DNA from: Megascapheus bottae
Lineage: Eukaryota; Chordata; Mammalia; Rodentia; Geomyidae
Direction of reading: 5' to 3'
DNA: 64,000 nt
Assembly (NCBI GenBank): GCA_024803745.1
Contig: JANJXV010000037.1
Location: forward strand, 5,531,001-5,595,000
The translations under genes were made by a program, and so were the position numbers. The notes under the pieces are model-generated. The model was not told where the DNA came from and ran no database searches. It saw nothing but the letters and a program-made list of their open reading frames with translations. Below, piece after piece: positions 55,013-64,000 of the stretch (its first letter is position 1; the number at the start of each line of letters is the position of its first letter).

Positions 55013-55235
55013 GGCTTGGTGGCTCATGCCTGTATTCCTAGCTACTCAGGAGGCTGAGATCTGGGGATTACAATTCAAAGCCAGCCTGGGCACTAAAGAA
55101 CATGAGATTCTTATCTCCAGTTAACCACTAGAAAACTGGAAGTGGCACTGTTGCTCAAGGGGTAGGGCAATAGCCTTGAGCTGAAGAGCTCAGGGACAGT
55201 GCCCAGGCCCAAGAGTTCAAGCCACACAACTGAAA
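55013..55235 (+). repeat. 7SL/B1-headed dimeric SINE, well preserved
   Basis: Head 'gccaggcttggtggctcatg' and 'ctactcaggaggctgagatc', spacer 'attcttatctccagttaacc', right monomer 'ggcactgttgctcaaggggt', tail passing into (AATT)n. A good reference copy for the family. Confidence 0.95.
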
Positions 55236-55261
55236 AAATAATTAATTAATTAATTAATCAA

Positions 55262-55490
55262 GTCAGTATGTGCCCATCCTGAGGCTTCAACTGAGGTCTT
55301 CCCATTTTTTCTAAGTCTTTTTGCTCAAGGCTGGTTCTCTACCACTTGAACCCCACTGCCACTTCTGTCTTTTCTGGGTAATCAATTGGCAATAAGAATC
55401 TCAAGGATTTTATTCCCTGTGATGTTTTCAAACAACAACATAAATCTCAACCTCCTGAGTCGATAGATTACAGGTGTGAGCTTGGCTTGG
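55262..55490 (-). repeat. 7SL/B1-headed dimeric SINE, antisense
   Basis: 'catcctgaggcttcaactga', 'accacttgaaccccactgcc', 'caattggcaataagaatctc' and 'ctcaacctcctgagtcgata'. Placed tail to tail with the previous copy. Confidence 0.82.
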
Positions 55491-55494
55491 GGTG

Positions 55495-56005
55495 TCCCTT
55501 TGAAGGACAGACAACTCTGAAGTTGGATTATGAACTCATGGAATTCCATACAGTGTGAGCAGAAAAAAAATCAGCTATCTTTTTTTGTGCAAGAAAAAGC
55601 TCCCAATATTTTATACATTGCCACCATTCAATGTTACCTCCATTACTCATGATGAATTCAGTCAGAGTGTATTCATTCACTGTCAGTAAGAATGCACTGC
55701 TTAATACCAGTAAAGGATGGGGCAGAGAACATTCTGTTTAGTTTATCTGGCTAGTCTTCAGAGGTTCAAGAAAGCACAGGTACTGTCTCAGATATTTAAT
55801 TCCCTTCAAATCAGGGTGGCTGCTATCTACAAGTGTGATAGCTTGATATACACATTTCTCACAGCGTTAGAGTTGTGACTGTTTCTAAGACCTACTTTGC
55901 TGCTGAAAAAGATTCACTCTCCTAAGACAAAGGATCAAGAGTGTTTTGACTGTCCTGGGATTGAATATTGGTTGATGTAGTGGTATAGTTTCTTTGGGGA
56001 AAGAT
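55495..56005. other. No gene seen
   Basis: Unique sequence, no supported feature. Confidence 0.4.
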
Positions 56006-56009
56006 AGTA

Positions 56010-56245
56010 TGCATGCAGACTCGATGTCTAAGAAGTCTGAGTTTGAATCGTGGACCACTCACTTCTACTTTCTATGACACTGGTGGTGGAATGAGTCTAG
56101 CTGGGCCTTAAGCTTCTCCATATGTAAATCATAGGGACAAAAGCACACAAGACACAGACTTGTTGAGAGTATACTGTGAGCTTGGACATTTGAAATGTCA
56201 CCACAACTTCTAGTATATAGTAAATGTTTCAAAGCTTTGGGCCTC
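56010..56245 (+). repeat. MIR, sense
   Basis: 'gtctgagtttgaatcgtgga', 'cactcacttctactttctat', 'aagcttctccatatgtaaat' and 'tctagtatatagtaaatgtt' follow MIR from the tRNA-like B box to the 3' end. Confidence 0.8.
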
Positions 56246-56397
56246 ACCTTGTATATCTGAGTGCAAGTGTTTTACTCATTGACACAAAGATTGAGTGAAT
56301 GCACCTCTCTGATCCAGGCAGCCCCATGGCAGGCTACTCTTTTGTGGATGTAGGATGAGGTTTGAGAGGGAGGAGACCACTGTAAGAAGAGACTCTT

Positions 56398-56589
56398 GGG
56401 CCAGGAGTTTGGCCTAGTGGTAGAGTGCTTGCCTAGCCTGCACAAAGACCTGGGTTCGATTCCTTGGTACCACATACATAGAAAAAAGCCAGAAGTGGTG
56501 CTGAGGCTCAAGTGGTAGAGCTCTAGCCTTGAAAAGTCCAAGGACAGTGCTCAGGCCCTGAGCCAAGCCCAGGACTGGCAAAAAAAAAA
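56398..56589 (+). repeat. IDL-Geo SINE with 14-bp target duplication
   Basis: 'ggcctagtggtagagtgctt', 'gggttcgattccttggtacc', 'gaggctcaagtggtagagct' and an A tail. The target AAGAAGAGACTCTT is duplicated exactly at 56384-56397 and 56590-56603. Young looking. Confidence 0.95.
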
Positions 56590-56658
56590 AAGAAGAGACT
56601 CTTTCCTTGAAGTTTGCCACTATACTGGATAAATGGGCTTCAAATATTTCCCTCTTTT

Positions 56659-57421
56659 TTTGCTTCCTCCTTTTATTTTATATTTTATTGTATTTATTGT
56701 TGGTATAATGTATAGAGGGGTTACATTTGTCAGGTAGTGGGTACATTACTTCTTGAAACTTGATACTCCTTCTCATGATTTAGTCCCTCTTTTTCTTTCC
56801 CCACCCCCTCCCAATCATCTTGTTTTCCCCTTTCCCTTCCCTATTTCAAATAAACAAATAAGTATATACACAATATATCAGGTAACCAAGTCAGATGTAG
56901 TAAACACATGAGATTAATCATAAGGGGAAAAAAGAGAAAAGAAATAACATCACTTAGTACATTAAGAACAACAATTACAAACCTCTTGTTTCCATATCCT
57001 AGAGTTCATTTAGTCTCATCCTGTATGACCATATGTACATAGATTTTGTGTTATTATGATCTTCTGTTAGGAGAATCCTAAATGTGTAATAATTATTACA
57101 AATGAGGGAAACCATTGAGCCTATGTTCCTTTGGGTCTGGCTTACTTCACTTAATAGGATTTTTTCTAAGTCTTTCCATTTTCTTACAAACGGGGTGATG
57201 CCATTCTTTCTGATGGCAGCATAGAATTCCATTGTATGTAAGTATCACATCCCGATCCATTTATCTACTGAGGGGCATCTGGGTTGTTTCCACATCTTTG
57301 CTATGGTAAATAGTGCTGCAATGAATACCATTGTGCTAGTGGCTTTAGTTTGTCATTGTTTCTGGACATTTGGGTAAATGCCAAGGAATGGAATTGCTGT
57401 GTCATAGGAGGGCTCTAAAAC
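56659..57421 (-). mobile_element. 5'-truncated L1, antisense, with 13-bp target duplication
   Basis: About 763 bp of antisense L1 3' sequence ('gtatagaggggttacatttg', 'gtagtgggtacattacttct', 'agcatagaattccattgtat', 'ttgctatggtaaatagtgct'). ATTTCCCTCTTTT is duplicated at 56646-56658 and 57422-57434. The 77-codon minus frame inside belongs to L1. Confidence 0.93.
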
Positions 57422-57477
57422 ATTTCCCTCTTTTCCAACCACATTTCTGGGCCTCTTATAATCAGAGGAAAAGTTCT

Positions 57478-57715
57478 TTTGTCATTCGTGGGGTTTGAAC
57501 TCTGGGCCTGGGCACTGTCCCTGATCTCTTCAGCTCAAGGCTAATGCTCTACCTCTTGAGCCACAGGGCTACTTCCATTTTTTCTGATGGTCAATTGGAG
57601 ATCAGAGTCTCAGGGACTTTAGTGCCGGGGCTGACTTTGAATCTAGATCCTCAGATCTCAGCCTGCTAAGTAGCTAGGGTCACAGGCGTGAGCCACAGGT
57701 GTCTGGCTAAAAGTA
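57478..57715 (-). repeat. 7SL/B1-headed dimeric SINE, antisense
   Basis: 'gtggggtttgaactctgggc', 'acctcttgagccacagggct', 'caattggagatcagagtctc' and 'gctaagtagctagggtcaca'. Confidence 0.9.
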
Positions 57716-58105
57716 ATTTTTTGTGTCCATCATTTTAAGTGTTTTATTCTCCAAAGACACTTCCTCACCATGTTAGGACCTTTTGAAGTTTCTTTTCATT
57801 TGCAGACCTTGGGAAAGCTCTGCCTTCTATGCAAAAGGTTTTTTGTTTGTTCGTGTAGTGAAGGGATTTGAATGGAGGTCCTCATACATAACCAGGCAGT
57901 TGTTTCCACCGAGTTGTGCCTTCAGCTCACTTACTGGAAACTTTGTTACAGAAAAGGCATGCCTGTGCCTGAGAGCACAAGGAAGTGCCTCAAGTTTGAG
58001 CTCCCCCACTGAATCCTTAAGAAGCACCCAGGAGTCTGTGTATGGTTTCTACAAACGTCTTCTAGCCCAGGCAGGAAATTCCTTGATACTGTTAACTCCA
58101 ATTAA
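57716..58105. other. No gene firmly supported
   Basis: A good acceptor ('gtttcttttcatttgcag', ending about 57805) is followed by a 109-codon frame that started upstream, but no strong donor follows. Left unassigned. Confidence 0.3.
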
Positions 58106-58107
58106 CT

Positions 58108-58225
58108 ACTAAAACCCTGGTGGAGCAGCAGCTCATGTGGTAGAGATCCGGGCTTGAGCAAAAACAAAAAACAAACAAAATCTAAGAGATCCTGCCCAGG
58201 CACTGAGTTCAAGCACTAAGACTGG
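58108..58225 (+). repeat. Right-monomer SINE fragment
   Basis: Spacer-like 'taactccaattaactactaa' then 'gcagctcatgtggtagagat', 'gcactgagttcaagcactaa', tail into a CA repeat. The head is missing. Confidence 0.8.
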
Positions 58226-58228
58226 TGC

Positions 58229-58262
58229 ATGCACTCACACACGTGCTCATGCTTGCGTGCGA

Positions 58263-58296
<34 letters not shown>

Positions 58297-58298
58297 AA
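58229..58298. repeat. Alternating purine-pyrimidine tract ending in (GC)n(CA)n
   Basis: 'cgagcgtgcgcgcgcgcaca' followed by a CA run, at a SINE tail. It is the longest GC/CA alternation in the window and a strong Z-DNA candidate. Confidence 0.95.
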
Positions 58299-58334
58299 TC
58301 AGAGACAGAGAGAAACAGATAGAGAACAAAGAAA

Positions 58335-58445
58335 CCTGTTGAAATTGTTTTAGGGAAGTGGGGAGGGAATAAAAAAGGATAACAGAGGGGCTGAAGTTGA
58401 TAAGGTCTATTATATGTATGTATGGAAATGCCACAATAAAAACTC
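58335..58445 (+). mobile_element. L1-like 3' tail (weak)
   Basis: Purine-rich 'gaagtggggagggaataaaa' then 'gtatggaaatgccacaataa'. Layout like the older L1 tails in this window. Confidence 0.35.
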
Positions 58446-59150
58446 CCCTGCAACAACCAATGTATGTTGCTAATTATTTTTTACTATGTAAAATATTCTG
58501 CCCTTCATAGGTTTTTATGGGTAAAAGACAATAATCAAGTTGGGTGCTATGCCTCCTCCCTGAATTCCTAGTTACTCTAATAGGGATCCTAGGAACACAA
58601 AGCCCTTGAATTAAAGCCACTAGTATTAACATAGGGATAAAAAGATGACAAATACGATTGACCAGTTTCTGTCTGTCCTCCTAGGAATAACCACTCATGG
58701 TAGTGGATGGGACAGTAAAAGGCTTTTGGAATATTAGGAGGGATGTTTCCCATGGGATTAGTCCTTTACCCTGGCAAATGGCATCCAGGGTAAAGAGAGG
58801 AAAGAATACAGTCTTCCTTGCCCAGGGACATGACATCAGTCTTACATTATAAAACTAGACAGAGAGACTTGCACTGCTTTAGATGTATGCATACAGGATT
58901 CCATGTTTTGTTCATTCATCTCAAACATCACACCCATGAGAATGGATGGTCTGAGTGACTGAATAGAAGAGACATCAAGCCAGGAGTAGCTGGCTAACAT
59001 TCCACTGAAATAGTGGCTTTGGGGAGTATAAAGGTAAGTTCTTGCAGAACACATCTACCTCTGACCTGCTGTGAGGCCTGATTGCTTTCAGTATCTGTAG
59101 CCCCGTCTTGGCAGATAGTAAGAGCTCATCAAGTGAAACCAGTGTTTCAA
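58446..59150. other. No gene seen
   Basis: Unique sequence, no supported feature. Confidence 0.4.
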
Positions 59151-59154
59151 AACC

Positions 59155-59340
59155 CAAATGAGCTGGGCAGGAGTGGACCCGAGTTGGAAGCCAGCCTGAG
59201 TAGAAAAGTACAAGGAATTGTAACACTGATATAACCAGCCAAAATGCTGAATTGGAGGTATGATTGAAGTGATTGAGCATCATCCAAGTAAGCAAGCTGA
59301 GAGTAAGCAAGGCCCTGAGTTTAAATCCAGAAAAAGAAAA
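59155..59340 (+). repeat. 7SL/B1-headed dimeric SINE, truncated and diverged
   Basis: 'gagttggaagccagcctgag', 'gtatgattgaagtgattgag' and 'aggccctgagtttaaatcca'. The start of the head is missing. Confidence 0.7.
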
Positions 59341-59344
59341 TGTT

Positions 59345-60345
59345 TGTTTCTATGAGAATGTGGTAGAGATCTCTTCCCTCTAGCCATCTTTTTCAATTGC
59401 ATTGACTATTGCTTCAAGAACACTTAACATAAGAGCCACCCTTTTGAGTCATATTTTCTAAGGCTAATGGACTAGGGGTCTAAAACGGAACAATGTAGAC
59501 TCTGGGATACTTCACATTGATTCAAAAATTCATATATTCATGGATTTGTGATCACAACTGTGTGATTTCATTTTTGATCTTCTGAATAGGCAGGAGACAG
59601 GTACAGTAGGAATACTCAGGCATATGTGGGCCCTATTTCTCAGTCCTTAGCAGAGCTCAGGAGGTGGCTGGGATCTCAACAGCTGCCATCTGTGTGTTGC
59701 TGGTGAGAAGGCACAGGCTTTCAACATACATTTCTTAGTCTCCTCTGTACACAGATGATCTCTCTAATGAACCCAAGATTAGACACTTCAAAATCTGTCC
59801 CAGCTTATGACTGATGCTGGAGTGATGAGTTCGAATACTCCCACAGTCTTCTTCTTCCAGAAGAGAGATGCTTAGAGAACACACTTCTCTATATGTTCAG
59901 AAAAAGAAAGCCAGACACCTTTAACCCAGAATGTGGTATAAAACCCCACCTGACAAGTTTTGCAAAGAGAAAATGAACAATGCATTTTTGTTTCTTCAGG
60001 CTGGAGAATGATGTATGTTTCTGGGGTAACCCACTACCTTGGAATTAGTCATTCGACATCTTGTTCTCACCACTGCTTGGAGTGCTCCATTAAAAAAAAA
60101 AGGTTAAGATTTTTTTCCCACTCACTTAACTGTGGGAACATTAAATGCACAACTTTATCAAAATGACAGAAGATATATGCTTCTGCCAACAGCAATAGGA
60201 AAGGATTAACAATTCAAATGGGAACAGAGAGAAGTTTCTCTCTAAAGATGAGTAGAGAAAGTTTGATTAAGAGACCCTGTACTTTTTTATCACCTAGAAG
60301 CACTCTATTGCATATTTGTAGCCCCTGAGGTTCCCAAGTGAAACT
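59345..60345. other. No gene firmly supported
   Basis: About 1 kb. Acceptor-like sites at about 59641 and 60000 are present, but paired donors are weak or the blocks very short. Confidence 0.35.
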
Positions 60346-60349
60346 TTCT

Positions 60350-60540
60350 ACTTTTTTTTTTTTTGGCAGTCCTTGTGACTGAACTCAGGGCCTGAGCACT
60401 GTCCTTGGGCTTTATTTAGGTTAGGGCTCTACCACTTGAGCCACAGCACTACTTCTGGCTTTTCTGTGTATGTGATACCAAGGAATCAAACTCTGGTCTT
60501 ATGTGCATGCTAGGCTAAACTAGGCCGAACTTCCAACCCC
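60350..60540 (-). repeat. IDL-Geo SINE, antisense
   Basis: T run, 'accacttgagccacagcact', 'tgtgataccaaggaatcaaa' and a shortened ID-like head. Confidence 0.88.
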
Positions 60541-60904
60541 AAGTTTTGAAATTTTTATTCTGTCTCTCTGAGGCTAGGACTGGTTGTGTACATTTACAGA
60601 ATATAGGACTGTGTATAGCTGTTCAAAATATAGTCATCACTTGTATAATGGCTGATGCTAGAATTTGGTCAGGAATAATTCTACTAGCCATTACCAGAAC
60701 CAGTTACTTTATCCAGTAAAATGCCTGAAGACTGGCATTATGCTGAATCAAAGGAAAGGAAATTATAAGCCTGAAGAGCTCTAGTTATGAGGCTATGGAA
60801 AGGGAGGTTTTAACCATGACATGTAAGAGACAGGATTCTCCACATAGAAGCTGTAAATGGCTCCTTGGACCATTTAGATAATTGAAGGAGGTAGTAGATG
60901 TTTT

Positions 60905-61122
60905 TCATAGGGCTTGAACTCTGGCCTGGGCTCTGTCCCTGAGCTTTTCAGCTCAAGGCTACCGCCCTATCCTTGAGCCAAACCTTACCTCCCATTTTCT
61001 AGAAGTTAATTGGAGATAAGATTCTCAGATCCTTTTGTGCCTGGGCTGGCTTTGAACCTTGATCCTCAGATCTCAGCCTCCTGAGTAACTAGGATTATAG
61101 GCATGAGCCACCAGACTGACTG
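60905..61122 (-). repeat. 7SL/B1-headed dimeric SINE, antisense
   Basis: 'agggcttgaactctggcctg', 'gttaattggagataagattc', 'ctgggctggctttgaacctt' and 'ctgagtaactaggattatag'. Confidence 0.9.
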
Positions 61123-61265
61123 ATGTTTTTCATTTGTTTGTAATCATTTTTTTAAATCTGTAAGTAGATACACAAAGGAGTTTCCATTTATTCCTGCCTC
61201 CATGCTCTAATCCAATCCCTTCCCTCAATTTTCTTTATGTTGTAGGATATGCATTTATGCATTGA

Positions 61266-61440
61266 TTTTTTTTTTTTTGCCAGACATGGGGCTTGAAATC
61301 AGGGCCTGAGCACAGACCTTGGGCTCTACCATTTTAGTGACAACATCACTTCCAGTTTTTTGTATGTAGTACCGAGGAATTGAACCCAGGCCTTCATGCA
61401 TGCTAGGTAAGCACTCCACCACTGGCCAAACTCCCAGCAT
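61266..61440 (-). repeat. IDL-Geo SINE, antisense
   Basis: T run, 'acatggggcttgaaatcagg', 'agtaccgaggaattgaaccc' and 'tgctaggtaagcactccacc'. 'tatgcattgattttt' and 'tctgcattgactttt' flank it as an imperfect duplication. Confidence 0.88.
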
Positions 61441-61603
61441 ATCTGCATTGACTTTTGTGATTTTATTCTCCCCTTTCTCTCTCACTCCATCTACCCATCT
61501 CTCCCTGAGCACCCCCCCACCTTTATGGTACTAAAGTTAATTAAAATTTTAAGGAAGAGAGTTGCTAAGATTCTAGATTGTCTTCATCTTAAAAAGAGTT
61601 TGG

Positions 61604-61799
61604 TGGGGCAGGGAGTTTGGTCTAGTGGTAGAGTGCTTGCCTAGCATGCACAAAGACCCGGGTTCAATTCCTCAGTACCACATACATAGAAAAAAGCCGG
61701 AAATGTTGCTGAGGCTCAAGTGGTAAAGCGTCTATCCTTGAGAAAGTCCAAGGACAGTGCTCAGGCCCTGAGCTCAAGCCCAGGACTGGAAAAAAAAAT
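61604..61799 (+). repeat. IDL-Geo SINE with 8-bp target duplication
   Basis: 'gtctagtggtagagtgcttg', 'gggttcaattcctcagtacc', 'gaggctcaagtggtaaagcg' and an A tail. GAGTTTGG is duplicated at 61596-61603 and 61800-61807. Confidence 0.93.
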
Positions 61800-61809
61800 G
61801 AGTTTGGCA

Positions 61810-62380
61810 AGAATATGAAATCTTGGTATCTATCTATTTTTTGACTTCTCAGAATCAATTTTTAATTTAGAATTGTTTGCATGAATTTATTTCATATGAC
61901 TCTTTCCTGTCTACCACCTTCTAATCCAGAAAGGTCTTTGGTGTTGGTTTTCTCAGGTTTCATCATATAACTAGTTCCTCCTCATTTTCATCACTACAGA
62001 GCAGGGAACTGTAGTCAAGTCCTTGTTACCAGAAGGACCCCAAAATGCTCACTCTGTGTAGTAAGTTGAAGAAAAAGTAGTGGTCTTCCATGAATGATCT
62101 CTTCTTGAGATCAAGGATGAGCTAGAATGGTACATCTGGAAGGAGATTTCCCTCTCTGAAAATATCTAAAAAGACACATGCATCGCAGGTGATTAATATA
62201 TAAAGAAAATATTGCGTGTCTTTGTATAGATGCCTTTATCTACATATAGGAAAAACACATGTATTTGCTTATATTTACAGTATAGAATATTTCTCCACCA
62301 TAATGAAAATAAAATATTTCCTTTGTAGCTAAATCCAAAAAATCAAATAATATTTCTTCTCACTCATTTGTAAAAGTCTA
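61810..62380. other. No gene seen
   Basis: Unique AT-rich sequence, no supported feature. Confidence 0.4.
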
Positions 62381-62385
62381 AAATG

Positions 62386-62425
62386 ATAATGATGATGATG
62401 ATGATGATGATGACGACGACAATGA
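62386..62425. repeat. (GAT)n microsatellite
   Basis: About nine GAT units then GAC units. Confidence 0.95.
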
Positions 62426-62554
62426 CAGTGGTGGTAGTATTGCTAATGGGACCAGAACAGAAGTGGGAGACTTTCTAGGTAGGAATTAAACTCATACATG
62501 AACATGAAAAGGGAAAGAAGGCGCTGAGAAGTAGAGGGGATTGAAGAACCTGGT

Positions 62555-62760
62555 ATGTACATACATGAAAGAGACACAATAAAGCCCACCGAATTGGTGT
62601 TTGAAAAATGAGAGAGGAAGGAGGGCAGATATGGTTTAGAATATGGTGAAGGCGGTAATGAATTTATTCCAAATACACTCTATACATTTATGAGAATATA
62701 ACCATGAACCCTTCCCCATCTTACATATGTATTTAACCCAGAATAAACGCCCATGGGACT
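62555..62760 (+). mobile_element. L1-like 3' tail (older family)
   Basis: 'gagagaggaaggagggcaga', 'acactctatacatttatgag' and 'tatttaacccagaataaac' resemble the older L1 tail at 11150. Confidence 0.4.
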
Positions 62761-62824
62761 CTAGCTATTTACAGAAGTAGCTGGCTCATTACACATTCTC
62801 TATGTCATTTATGATGATGTTTTT

Positions 62825-62965
62825 TGTTTTAAAGTTTTTATTGGAAAGATAATGTACATAGGGGTTACAGTTACATATATCAGGTATTGACTACATTCCT
62901 TTTTGAACATTATCACCTATTCCCTCATTATCTCCCGATTTTCCCCCTTTGAAACCTTCTCCCAA
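62825..62965 (-). mobile_element. L1 3'-end fragment, antisense
   Basis: 'gtacataggggttacagtta', 'atcaggtattgactacattc' and 'ccctcattatctcccgattt'. Same antisense L1 3' pattern. Confidence 0.6.
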
Positions 62966-63367
62966 GAAGTTATATGACCAGAGATGTTGAACATTTTTCC
63001 AATAAATATCTGTCATTCTTACTACTTCTTTTGAGAATTAGCTCTTTGATCCCATAGCCAATTTATTAATTTATTTGTTGTTTCTGTTTTACTGTGTCGT
63101 TCTCATCTGACAGCTGGATGCCAGTTAGGTTCGTCTCTAGATAGTCTCGCTACCCTTCATTTTCTAGTAAATTAGTATTTGTCTTGTTGCTTTGATCTCT
63201 TCAGGACTCTAAGACTCAGTTTCCCCTTCTCTGATCACTTTGGTGAATGACAGACATAGCTCATGGCTCTGAACCTGCTATGTCTTGTTATTTATTATAC
63301 ACATGAGGGTCCAAGGTTCTTGATTTTCTAAAGATGATTCCAAAAGTTCAGCTGATCATGTTGTTCT

Positions 63368-63400
63368 CTGTCTGTCTGTCTGTCTGTCTCTCTTTGTCTC
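63368..63400. repeat. (CTGT)n/(CT)n microsatellite
   Basis: About six CTGT units then CT-rich sequence. It also forms the pyrimidine tract before a 'ctcacag' acceptor-like site at 63417. Confidence 0.92.
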
Positions 63401-63492
63401 TCACGCCCCCCCTCACAGGCCTCTCTCATGGTGTCTGAAGTGGTAGGTGAATGAATAATTAGCAACCAGAGCAGAATGGAAATATTTTGCAG

Positions 63493-63546
63493 GATATTGT
63501 CAAAACAACTGTAGCATCTACAAACAGGACAGAAGTTGCAAAAAAG
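63493..63546 (+). other. Weak candidate exon
   Basis: A 54-nt block lies after 'aaatattttgcag' and before a donor AAG/gtaagg. One frame is open for 18 codons, phase 0 at both ends (starts DIVKTTVAST). Short, with a mediocre acceptor. The peptide is not recognised. Confidence 0.2.
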
Positions 63547-64000
63547 GTAAGGTGCAATTTAATTTTGATATTGTACTTTGTTAAGTAACGTTCTGTATCT
63601 TTTTCCCCCGCCTAGATACATGATGAATGAAATAACTTCTTCCTTCTGATCCCATGGTGGACAAAATGATAACCATTTCCTGACAGCAAGCAACATACTT
63701 TTTCTTTTGGTATGTGTTGTGTCAAAATATGTTTCCCTAGGAGATTCTTCCGAATCTCTGATTTTTATTTTCTGAGTAGTTTTGCTGCTATCCCTAATTT
63801 TATCTGAAAGGTCTGAACTCATCTGGGGGCCTTAGAAACATGTGAGGGGAAAATGGAGGCTTTATGGATCTTAGAGTAGCTGTGGACCTGAGATTCACAA
63901 GACCCCCTAATCTCCACTTAGAAACTGTGTTACAGCCTCATGTTCTGAACTCTTGTGTCTGGGGATTCTGGGTTCTTAGTGATAAGTATTACAGATAGCA

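Larger units (their letters stand above)
62966..64000. other. No gene firmly supported to window end
   Basis: Contains a (CTGT)n/(CT)n tract at 63368-63400 and the weak exon candidate 63493-63546. The 87-codon minus frame at 63559-63822 is unrecognised. Confidence 0.35.

Noticed and set aside
56999..57232. Minus-strand frame beginning like a conserved protein
   Set aside because: It is part of the 3' end of the antisense L1 at 56659-57421, not a host gene.
59642..59701. Exon-like block ending at 'gctg/gtgaga'
   Set aside because: Very short, with a modest acceptor and nothing recognisable. It fits the background of chance splice pairs seen on both strands.
63418..63546. Larger exon using the 'cccctcacag' acceptor at 63417
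   Set aside because: All three frames contain stops before the donor, so only the shorter 63493-63546 version is kept as a weak candidate.
1..64000. CRISPR arrays, prokaryotic operons, phage or plasmid modules
   Set aside because: No spaced direct-repeat array, no dense long ORFs and no ribosome-binding-site organisation. The repeats are mammalian retrotransposons and microsatellites.

Overview
This 64 kb window reads as non-coding nuclear DNA from a mammal, most likely a rodent of the superfamily Geomyoidea (kangaroo rats, pocket mice, pocket gophers). The main reason is a very abundant dimeric SINE: a left half resembling rodent ID (tRNA-Ala-derived) joined to a right half I recognise as the Geo monomer, an arrangement (IDL-Geo) described from that superfamily. 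Old mammal-wide repeats (MIR, L2, a MER5-like hAT element) and many 5'-truncated L1 copies with target-site duplications fit a placental mammal. No intact protein gene, rRNA or tRNA gene, operon or CRISPR array is visible. Most open frames are short and fall in repeats or microsatellites. The window is probably intergenic or part of a large intron.

Layout. 1-14.7 kb: SINEs, MIR, L2-like and MER5 fragments, L1 tails, and one well-formed candidate coding exon (5913-5996). 14.73-18.05 kb: a condensed class II (beta-like, ERVK-type) endogenous retrovirus on the minus strand. It has two LTRs, a 6-bp target duplication, a primer-site-like sequence, a polypurine tract, and broken fragments of gag, reverse transcriptase, integrase and Env TM. 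18-26.5 kb: L1 tails, including a 5'-inverted L1 with a 16-bp target duplication. 26.9-29.2 kb: a longer old L1 hit by three antisense SINEs. 29-42 kb: dense SINEs (nested and trimeric) and L1 tails. 42.6-43.2 kb: an AT-rich, cruciform-prone block. 43.4 kb: a candidate exon with strong splice sites. 44-45 kb: CA and GGAA/GGGA arrays grown from SINE tails. 46.4-48.1 kb: an old L2. 50-57.5 kb: two L1 3' ends close together, more SINEs, and an antisense L1. 57.5-64 kb: SINEs, simple repeats and a few weak exon candidates.

Two dimeric SINE families are interleaved. One has an ID-like tRNA head, the other a 7SL/B1-like head. They share nearly the same right monomer, which itself carries A-box-like and B-box-like motifs. 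Most long CA/TG repeats in the window start exactly at the 3' tail of a 7SL-headed copy. Repeat family names come from recognition by eye. Boundaries are approximate unless a target-site duplication is given.
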